From positions 10,257,320-10,321,319 of the forward strand of contig JAGTTD010000007.1 of the NCBI GenBank assembly GCA_018398585.1: a DNA stretch of 64,000 bases, given 5' to 3'. The DNA is from Simmondsia chinensis. Its lineage: Eukaryota > Streptophyta > Magnoliopsida > Caryophyllales > Simmondsiaceae. The translations under genes were made by a program, and so were the position numbers. Each line of letters opens with the position of its first letter. Position 1 is the first letter of the stretch. The notes under the pieces were generated by a model, which worked only from the letters and a program-made list of their open reading frames with translations, ran no database searches and was not told the DNA's origin. This document shows, piece after piece, positions 56,261 to 64,000 of this stretch.

Positions 56261-57655
56261 TATAATAGCCGAATTTGTCCCACGAATTAGATTTTTTGCT
56301 ATTTTTGATTTTTGAAAATTAAAAACTTTTATTATTTTTGAATTTTTATTTTCAATTTTTGCTTAAATAACAAAAAGCTGATAACAAAAGTTCAAAAAGA
56401 GAAATAATTATTGTCTCAATTTAAGTAATTTCTCATAAGATAAAAAATGCAAGCAAAATTGGCCTTTAACTTAATGCCCATTAATTGTACATGTACAACT
56501 ATGAGTGGAAGTGTTGGTTAAACAAAAGGAGAGACCAACAAAGAAATCAAGTAGATAGCCCGGTGAAATTGTTTGTTTGATTGCATGTGGCATTGTTACT
56601 CTTTTTGTTGCTGGTTTTTTTGCTACTTATTGGTCTATGGTCCTGTTTACCTTTTTTCCACTTAGTTTTACTTTTTACTTTTTGTTTTTAAATTTTTATT
56701 TTTTAAGGTTGAGGGCTCGCGGACACAACCTCCCCCTAAGGTAGCATCCTAAAGGGGTAAAGCTGAGTACACCCCCTCCCCCGGTGTCCCCTGGAAACCC
56801 TGCTCGGGTGGGAGCCCTTAGGGCACTGTGTTTATTGTTGTTGTTGTAGCAATTTGATGAAAAGCCAACATATAATATATAATAAAACTGACAACTAATA
56901 TTAACAAGTAACAATAACATCTTACCTTTACATAGAACAAGGAAGCAAATCTATTATACAATATCATAAAAATAATGTTTCTATAAGTTAAGATACACCG
57001 TATAGAAGTACTATAATGTACAATGCACTTTTAATTAGGATTATTTTGATTTGAAACAATGATATTGTGAATTAAAGTTGTTTGAAATGTAAATATTAAC
57101 CATATATCATGCATGGAAAAATTATTTGTATGATAAGTTTTAGTTTAGGATTATTTACATCAAAGGATTATGTACCTTCTCCTTTGTGTCAATTAGTACT
57201 TATACTTTTATTGCTGTCAATTTGATCCTTGGGGTAAAATACATGGTAATGTTTTAATGGAATTTTTTATAATTCAGTCATGGGTTAGGTTAAACTGATT
57301 CAACTGGTGAATTTTGTAGTGGGTAACTTGCATCTAACTTGACTGTGTCGTTAAAAGTTACGTCAATAATTGAATTTGAATTTGACCATTGGATAAACTT
57401 GATAGAATATAAAATAAGTATAAAAACTAATTTGATACAACGAGAAAATTACGGATACTTTTTTTGGTGTAAATGACCTTTTAAATTATGTGACCTTTTT
57501 CATTTTTTACAGTGGAGCCTAAGAGAGTAAAAAAATTAAAGAAGGGGGGGAGAGAGCGAAAAGATTCCATGGGTAAAAGAGTACAATAATAAAAAGAGAA
57601 AAAAGAAAAATAAAATGGACAATGCACAGGCAGTTGTCCAATTTCACCATGTTGA
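56261..57655 (+). repeat. array unit U5, upstream part
   Basis: Has the unit head (about 56505), a SINE, upstream AT-rich DNA and the GA-rich stretch, then is interrupted by an L1-type LINE near the TATA region. It resumes at about 63886. Confidence 0.8.
56571..56848 (+). mobile_element. TTG-tailed SINE in U5
   Basis: Contains AGGGCTCGCGGACACAACCT, GGGTAAAGCTGAGTACACCC, GGTGGGAGCCC, GGCACTGTG and (TTG)n. Flanked by CCCGGTGAAATTG and AGCAATTTGATGAAAAG, matching the position in the other units. Confidence 0.7.
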
Positions 57656-57799
57656 ACCTCCTCTTTTTTTTTGGTAAGTCAGCGAAATAGATAGATGAAA
57701 GAAAAGAAATACAATTACAAGGGGCGTACCCTGGACACGGCCGAAGCCTACAATGAAGAAACATAGTCCAACAAAGTCCAAACAAAAAAAACCAAAGCA

Positions 57800-58815
57800 A
57801 AAGCTAATGGAAAACAAAAGAAGAACTAGATCGATACGCCCCAATGCCTCAGCCAGGAAGCGCGATGATGAGCACCTCTGAACTAAGAAGCAACTAGGCA
57901 GCTGCTCCTGACCAAACCCATAATCTCCTCTCTCACGGCCTCAACTGGTCTGGACTGAGAACAATAAACCTGAGGGTTTTGCTCGTGCCAGAGAACATAA
58001 ATGGTCGTTGAGAGGCAGAATCGAGCTATAATGCTGCCAATCTTTTGACCCTTGAGGTGCTAAGCAGCCCAAGGAACGAGATCGCCCCACGGAAGGGCAG
58101 GCCAAGAAATAGATGTATGCGGAGTGATGTAACTCCAAACAGAGGCAAAAAAGAAACAATCGAAGAAAAGGTGCTCACGAGTCTCATCAGCAAGACAAAA
58201 AAGAACACAAACATTCTGAACCCCCAGTACTCTAAATCACAGAAGTCCGTCTCAAGTCCATAGCCGCTCTTGAGAAGCGAGCCATAGAAGAAAGGAATGC
58301 CTTGGAATGCAAAGATGAAACCATATGGTCAATAGAGTCCTCCTTTCTCCTGCTCCAGATCGTCTTCTAGTGGATTTGGTGGTGAATTTCCCCGAAGTGT
58401 CACCCAACCACCTGATAGAATCTGCTACACCAGCCTAAGGACTAAAACCAACCATATCCCAGATGGGTCAAAGCTCCATGCAACCCTGTAGAAATCTCCA
58501 CTGATCGCCCTCAATAATGGCTAAGACCCGAGAATCCCGTAGAAGTCTAGAAAAGGTGAGCAGTCGAGCAACAAATCGCTCCGAAAGGCGACCGCAATGC
58601 AGTCAATAATTGGTACATAAGGCTGCATAATGACATGATAAATCACTGCAGAGCAAAGATGACGAATTAATAGATTCTAGCGCCAACACCATGATGCCGA
58701 ACTTGTTGCCCAAATTGGCCAAAAAACTCCTCCCTCCAAGGTTGTTCAGATGAACCCAGTGCAGCCAAAGTGAGGAAGGATCGGAAAGGAGGAACCAGAT
58801 GTGCTTCATAATTGA
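57800..58815 (-). pseudogene. LINE ORF2 C-terminal region
   Basis: Broken minus frames include WSYITPHTSISWPALPWGD and ALPWGDLVPWAA near 58080-58140 and LWHEQNPQVYCSQSRPVEAV near 57930-57990. This is the pattern of the plant LINE C-terminal zf-RVT domain and the tryptophan-rich end. The 58809-58603 frame (WFLLSDPSSLWLHWVHLNNL) precedes it. Confidence 0.7.
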
Positions 58816-59339
58816 AGCTTGGTTCCACTGAGAAAGACAACGAAGTCCTAGATCGCCCTCACTCCTCGAATAACAAAGATGTCTCTAAGCTGCCTTTGCT
58901 ACCCCCGGGGTCAACAAAGAACCACGCCGAAGAAAAGCTGCTAAAGTTGACTCAATCTTCTTAATCATCGTCCTCGAGAGCATGAAGACTGATGACCAGC
59001 AGACCTAAATAGCAAAGAGGACTGACCTAATGAGCTACAAGCGGCTAACATATGACAGAGAATGAGAGGTCCATAACTGAATACGCGAGAGGATCCGATC
59101 TAGAAGTGGCTTGCAGTCCACATACCATAGCCAAGAAGTAATAAGCGGCACTCTTGAATACCAAACTAAGCACTGCCCAAAATTGAATCCCAGAACACCT
59201 AGAGTATCCCTCTAAGTCACAAAATCAACTCCTAGCAGAAATACAGTACTCTTTGCTGCATTTGAGAAAAGCTTCGAAAGAACAGCAATGTGATCTAAAG
59301 CCTCATGAAGAACTGTGACACTGCCCAAATCAACCCCGG

Positions 59340-60764
59340 CAAAAGATCATCGGGTCATCAGTGAAGCATAAGTGCGTAAGTCCAATGCGACGGCAGCAAA
59401 GGTGATAATGAAACCTCGGGTCATTAATAGCCCGAAAAAGCAATTCTCAAAGACCCTCCATAGTAATAACAAACAGATAAAGAGAGAGTGGGTCCCACTG
59501 ACGGACACCCAGACTGGAATGGCAGAAACCCACAAGTTTGCCATTAATGGCGACACAAAAGTAGACTGTAGAAAGGCATTATCGGACCCAACCAACCATG
59601 ATCTTAGGGATCCTCGTAATCCTCATACCATCCAAAATGAAGTCCTAACACACTGTGTCAAATGCTTTGCGGATATCAACCTTCAGCCCACAGCTAGGCG
59701 AAACTTGAAGGTGATACCCGCGCATAAGCTCCTGTGTCAACAAAATGCTATCTGATATCAGACAGCCTAGGACAAAAGCAGTATAAGCATCATCGATCAG
59801 GCCAGGAAAGCCACCCTTCAACTAATAGATCACATTTCCACTTTAGGTACAAGATAGATCCTAGTGGAATTCAGACCGCCTAGTATGTGCCCCGAAGTGC
59901 AAAATGACTACACAGCCCTGATAACTCCGCCACCCACCACCTCCCAAGCCCTCTTAAAAAAGAGGGAAGTGTAACCATTTGGCCCTGGGGCCCTATCGTC
60001 ACCAATAGAAAATGGGTACGAACTTCAATAGCAAAGATAGGGGAAATCAATGGACAAGCCTGATCCTCAGAAACGAATGCCTTGAAGAGGTTTGAAACAT
60101 CCTCAGTCAGTAGACCACTAGGGTTAGTCAACAACTCCTGAAAAAAAGCAACACCAGTATGAGAGATCAACTGCGCATCATAAGTCCTCACACCACCTGG
60201 ACCAACTCTCGGCCAAATCCGATTCCTAGCTTGCCAATGGAGAGTAGACCGATGGAAGAACTGAGTGCTTTAATCTACGAGTGAAAGCCACTAAATACGT
60301 GACTTCTGACGACAGAATGCCTCCTCATCTCAACAACCGAATAGGTAGTGCTCCTCTAATCGAAGGATAGGACACTCAGGGTCCTTATCTAAAGCTCCCT
60401 GACCCAGGGCCCATGCATCTCGAGCCACCTCAACTCTAGCTGAAATATGGATAAAATGATGAGCATTGAGGGCCTTCAACTCACTCTTCAGCAACTTCAG
60501 CTTCTGAGTGAGCTGATACATCGAAGTACCCTCAATACTAGAGTCCCAAACTCTTTGAACAGTAGGAAGGAAATCCTCATGGTCAGCCCAGAAGATAAAG
60601 AACTCAAAAGGAGGTTGTCTAGCACGATGTTCGCCAATCCCTCTAACAACAATAGCACTATGATCTAAAACAATATGACGTGTAAGAACCTCAGCAGAGG
60701 CAATAGGGAAGTCACGAAGCCAGCCCTCACTAACAAGGCACCAATGAAACCGCTTAAGGATCAA
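59340..60764 (-). pseudogene. LINE ORF2 reverse transcriptase remnant
   Basis: The 60764-60330 frame (FHWCLVSEGWLRDFP, PFEFFIFWADHEDFLPTVQ, MYQLTQKLKLLKSELKALN) is the endonuclease-RT linker. The RT follows: ELLTNPSGLLTEDVSNLF near 60100 and PGPDGYTSLFFKRAWE-like sequence near 59950. KVDIRKAFDTV is near 59655-59690 and VYFCVAINGKLVGFCHSSLG near 59500-59570. The catalytic box is CFTDDPMIF near 59346-59370, where FADD is usual. Stops and frameshifts abound. Confidence 0.85.
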
Positions 60765-60879
60765 TATGTCACCCTCAGCATTATTGGACCATGTGAGAAG
60801 AAAGAGTCAAAAGCTTGGCCTCAGTAACACACTCTTGAAAATCATCTATATGACCAGGCCAACTCTCCTAGCCGCCGCA

Positions 60880-61320
60880 TCTATCGGAAGGGCTAAGGAT
60901 GGCATTGAAATTTCTCGAGAAGGATCCAAGGCTCACCCAAAAGACTGGCACTAACACCTAAAATGTATTCATAGAGCGCTAGAGGAGGTCCTGGCTCGGT
61001 AAAGCAGTAAACAAATACGGCAAGAAAGCCCACAGTTTAAGATAAATCAGATAAATGACACATAAGGAACTTATCATCTCCCCGAGTCAAACCAACTTGA
61101 TGAACACCTAGGTCCCAAGCAATGATAATGCAACACCACGAGAGACATACCCCACTGTCGAGAAACTGCCACCCATCAGCACAACGAGCAATCACATCCT
61201 CTATATCAGATGGTGTGATTTTGGTCTTAACCAAACGAACAATAGATAAGCGATCGCAAGAAATCTAATCTCGAACAGCACGGGAGGGATTGGGTTTGTT
61301 AAGACCCCCTAATGTTCCAA
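60880..61320 (-). pseudogene. LINE ORF2 endonuclease remnant
   Basis: The frames read GLNKPNPSRAVRD, RLSIVRLVKTKITPSDIEDV (normally ETK, with the catalytic glutamate replaced by lysine), DGWQFLDS, and PWILL with NFNAILSPSDRCGG (normally GDFNAI). This is an apurinic-type endonuclease with two damaged catalytic positions. Confidence 0.75.
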
Positions 61321-61342
61321 CATCCAACCACCATGAAATAGT

Positions 61343-62640
61343 CTATGAAGGAAGATGACCCCCACATCGAGAAGCCATGTGGATAAGAGGCCGAACACAA
61401 GGGGCAACCACGAGAGTCTTAATGCAACGGGAAGTGGAGGCACCGGACAAACTCTCGAACCGTTTCAACATGTCAGGGCTTGAAACACTTGCCTCAAGGT
61501 TCCGAGTACAGACAAGAGACGTAGCCATCCCAACAATGGCATTCTGAGGGTCCTCCACCGCAGGAAGGACATTAGTAGAATCTAAAATATGAGTACCTCT
61601 AAGAGAAGAGGAGATCGGCACGTAATCACCAAAAGTCCTCGGGGGAAGAGAAATAGCGTCCGTAGCATAGAGGATGATATGGGTGGCTGGAGAAACCGAC
61701 ATGGAAACAAGCAAACCCCAGTCACTAGCGAACTAAATTCTAAAACCCCACCCAAGACATGCTTAGGGGACCCAGCACTAGGATGGTGTTGAGCCACTAC
61801 ACCAAAGTACCAAAGATAGGTCTGATAGGACATGAAGCCTGCGTCCTTAGAGCAAATAATAAACGAGATCCATGCGCTAGCCCACCCAAAGTAGCACATG
61901 GCCCATTTGGCCCAAGAGAATCAAAAATAACTCCCTCTTTCCCTGCACGACCCATCCTCCTCCCTTATCATAGTAGACGGCCCAATAGGCCTAACAACCT
62001 CTTCCTCCTCCCTTGGCTCCACACATTGCCCAATACTAAGACCACTAGGAAACACCTCTCCAAAATAGGCCCATTTCCCTTTGGGCTGGCAAATGACCCA
62101 CTAGAGGAGAGTCCTTCCAAATTAGGCCCATTCCCCCTAGAGTGAATAATAGGTGACTAGAGGAAAGCCCCTCCAAATTGGGCGCATTTCCTCTTAAGTA
62201 AGCCCCATTAGAGGAAAGCCTCTCTAAAATAGGCCCATTCCCTCTTGAATTAGCCCCATTAGGGGAAGCCTCTCTAAAATAGGCCCATCTCTCCTTAAAT
62301 TTAAGGAAAGCCCCTTTAAAACAGGCCTATTTCCCCTTAAGTTATTCGGCCCAAAAGAACAGGAGACCCGTGCCCCTAGAGAAGAGGCTCACGACCCACG
62401 AGTTGGTTCAGTAGGGGAAGATAAGTGCTGCCCAAGAACAGGCCCAGCAAAAGCAAGGGGCTGTGGCCCAGGAGTGAATACTCGTAGCCCAACAATAGCC
62501 ACGGTACTCCTTCGTCCAAAAGCACTCTCATTGATATTTCCCAACCCAACAATAGAGGGCCCATATGTTTCCCCTTATGGCCTAGCAACGAGCCCAAGAC
62601 CATCATCCAGTCTCTCCTTGCGCCAGCGGCGTCACCGATG
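61343..62640 (-). other. LINE interval between ORF1 and endonuclease
   Basis: A low-complexity proline/glycine-rich linker is partly built of repeats of about 40 bp (CCAAATTAGGCCCATT-like motifs at 62050-62340). No conserved domain was seen. Confidence 0.55.
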
Positions 62641-62649
62641 ATTCCTCTT

Positions 62650-63400
62650 TCAGGTCACTGTGACTAGAGGATCAGCATCAACCAAAGTAGGAGTAATATG
62701 ATTAGGCACGTGACATGTGTGACCAAATACGCAACATTTCCGACAAACCTTGGGCATCCCCTCAAACTTAGCGACCACCGAAATACGCCAATCATTATAC
62801 TCCACTATCAATCGTGTCGGTGGGATAGTCCAAGAGTCAAGTTGGACAGAAACACGGGCATAGCTCACCATAGTGCCCTTTAATGTCGATTGATCCATGA
62901 ATAGAGGGTGACCAACTCCACTAGCTATCAAGCCCAAGGATTATTCTTACCATAATGAGGTTGGGAGGCTGTGTAATTGGATCCAAATAAACATCTGAGG
63001 TACGTCAATGGAAGGAGCGAAGCTAGGCTGCCAACGCTCAAGAGAAAGGTAATGCCAATTAAGAGTCCAGGGGCCACCTCGAAGCACCAAATCCAACTCA
63101 ACTACTGACTTAATAAGCCTCTTTATCGGCAATGACGCATTCAAGACCTTCCGAACCCCATGGTAAATTCGCTAATGCAACACAACGTTAATAAGCGACA
63201 CGACCCCCTATAATGCGACCAACAAGACAACGACCCCATTTCTCTATTCCCAAAGCAACATCCTCATCAATGATAGTAGTGATGACTTCACTGTTCACAA
63301 GTCTTAGGGGAATAAAATGAAGGGCACCCCCCCGGTGGCGCTGAGTTAGCCGCATTAGCCCAAGAACAAGAATCTGAAGTACTAGATTGCTGATCACTCA
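62650..63400 (-). pseudogene. LINE ORF1 (DUF4283-like, zinc knuckle)
   Basis: The 63397-63188 frame (SEVITTIIDEDVALGIEKWG, RCLVGRIIGG) and the 63144-62947 frame (VVELDLVLRGGPWTLNWHYL, SLERWQPSF, FIWIQLHSLPTSLW) match the DUF4283 region of plant LINE ORF1. The 62937-62650 frame adds MPKVCRKCCVFGHTCHV, a zinc knuckle that lacks its last cysteine. ORF1 binds the element RNA. Frameshifts divide it. Confidence 0.8.
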
Positions 63401-63885
63401 AATCTCAAGCACCCGAACCCAAAACCTGGTGAGAGGAAGAGTGCACCATAAGTTCTAAACTCAAAAAATCAAGAACCAATCACAAAAAAAGAATCTTCCA
63501 AAAAACTTGTACAAATTTGTAACAAATAAGCAACAACCTCAATCTTTGCCCAATTGTACACGTACCACCCAGCCACCACTGTATTCTCAAAGCAAGAAAT
63601 GCAAATAAATGGCCTTAAGAAACAACATACAACAATGGGAAAGAGAAGGGACAACACTAAGATAACCCAAGATTCAACTCAAGTAAGACAATATCATCAT
63701 CATCACAAAAAGCCTAAGAACGAAACGTAGCAAAACCACAAAAGTGCTCTGTTTTCAATGAAACAGGGGAGCCCAAATCAAAACAAACAATGCAAGTTCT
63801 AACCAAGACCCAATCTCAAATCAACCATGGCAACACAAAGATGCAAGAGAAGGTGGAGGGGATGAAAATCGTACCGTCAAATGCT

Positions 63886-64000
63886 CCACAATCCCCCCAC
63901 CCCCTTTCTTTCTAATGGTATACTTATTCGAATTTCAACTTTGATTTCCACTTTAAATTCTATTTTTTGTTTCTTGCGCAACATTTTCAATTTTAATGGC
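63886..64000 (+). repeat. array unit U5, exon start
   Basis: Sequence resumes after the LINE at CCCCCACCCCCTTTCTTTCT and runs to the trihelix-like ATG at 63996-63998, where the window ends. The exon itself should lie just beyond. Confidence 0.75.

Larger units (their letters stand above)
57656..63885 (-). mobile_element. near full-length L1-type LINE
   Basis: A minus-strand non-LTR retrotransposon of about 6.2 kb splits unit U5 near its TATA region. The poly-A tail appears as a T run at about 57663-57673. Order from the 5' end is an untranslated leader (63885-63400), ORF1 with a DUF4283-like domain and a zinc knuckle (63400-62650), a linker, then ORF2 with endonuclease (about 61320-60880), RT (about 60764-59340) and a C-terminal zinc-binding region (about 58200-57850). 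Many stops are present. I could not read a convincing target duplication. Confidence 0.88.

Noticed and set aside
57646..63890. A clear target-site duplication for the L1-type LINE
   Set aside because: Left ATGTTGAACCTCC and right ATGCTCCACAATCC are only loosely similar, so I did not call it.

Overview
The window looks like nuclear DNA of a repeat-rich flowering plant. It is AT-rich, has no long host genes, and is packed with plant-type transposable elements: Ty1/copia and Ty3/gypsy LTR retrotransposons, an L1-type LINE with a DUF4283-like ORF1, two RTE LINEs with TTG tails, TTG-tailed SINEs, hAT-like and PIF/Harbinger-like MITEs, and a Helitron. I cannot name the species. Nearly every coding stretch is a decayed transposon protein or a captured or duplicated gene fragment. 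The longest intact frame is a 339-codon RTE reverse-transcriptase fragment at 34122-35141.

Layout. 1-2990: an inverted LTR-like block and a gypsy gag-protease remnant on the minus strand. 2808-9670 and 12387-22912: two tandem copies (R1, R2) of a roughly 5 kb segment carrying an RS/RD/RE-rich exon fragment and a copia 3' end. A deleted LTR element (9671-12386) sits exactly at the junction between them. R1 is broken by an RTE LINE (3729-5215). R2 is broken by a copia element (12413-17918) and a small SINE fragment (18212-18323). 23116-64000: a second, higher-order array (units U1 to U5). Its unit is a putative promoter, a first exon resembling the start of a GT-2-type trihelix transcription factor, and part of the following intron. 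The units are split by an 11 kb minus-strand LTR element (25175-36090, itself carrying an RTE LINE, copia and gypsy debris and three minisatellites), a copia element (41564-45759), another copia element (46349-51688), hAT-like MITEs and a 6.2 kb L1-type LINE (57656-63885). A block called P (36091-39430 and 55197-56260), holding a Harbinger-like MITE and a Helitron in its first copy, lies before two of the units.

The standout is at 24083-24332. It is a compact retroposon whose head is an almost full-length 5S rRNA sequence and whose tail matches the 3' end of the RTE LINEs in the same window, ending in TTG repeats. It is flanked by a 12-bp target-site duplication and is absent from three paralogous units, which act as natural empty sites. 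This is the architecture of a 5S-derived (SINE3-type) SINE apparently using RTE machinery. I am not aware of a described plant family of this type, but I could not search.

Functionally, the TTG-tailed retroposons (two RTE LINEs, the 5S-headed SINE, the U-unit SINEs and the R2 fragment) share one 3' signature and plausibly depended on one RTE reverse transcriptase. The other elements are independent nested insertions. Their target-site duplications and empty paralogous sites give a relative insertion order. Boundaries were read by eye; identities were not computed.
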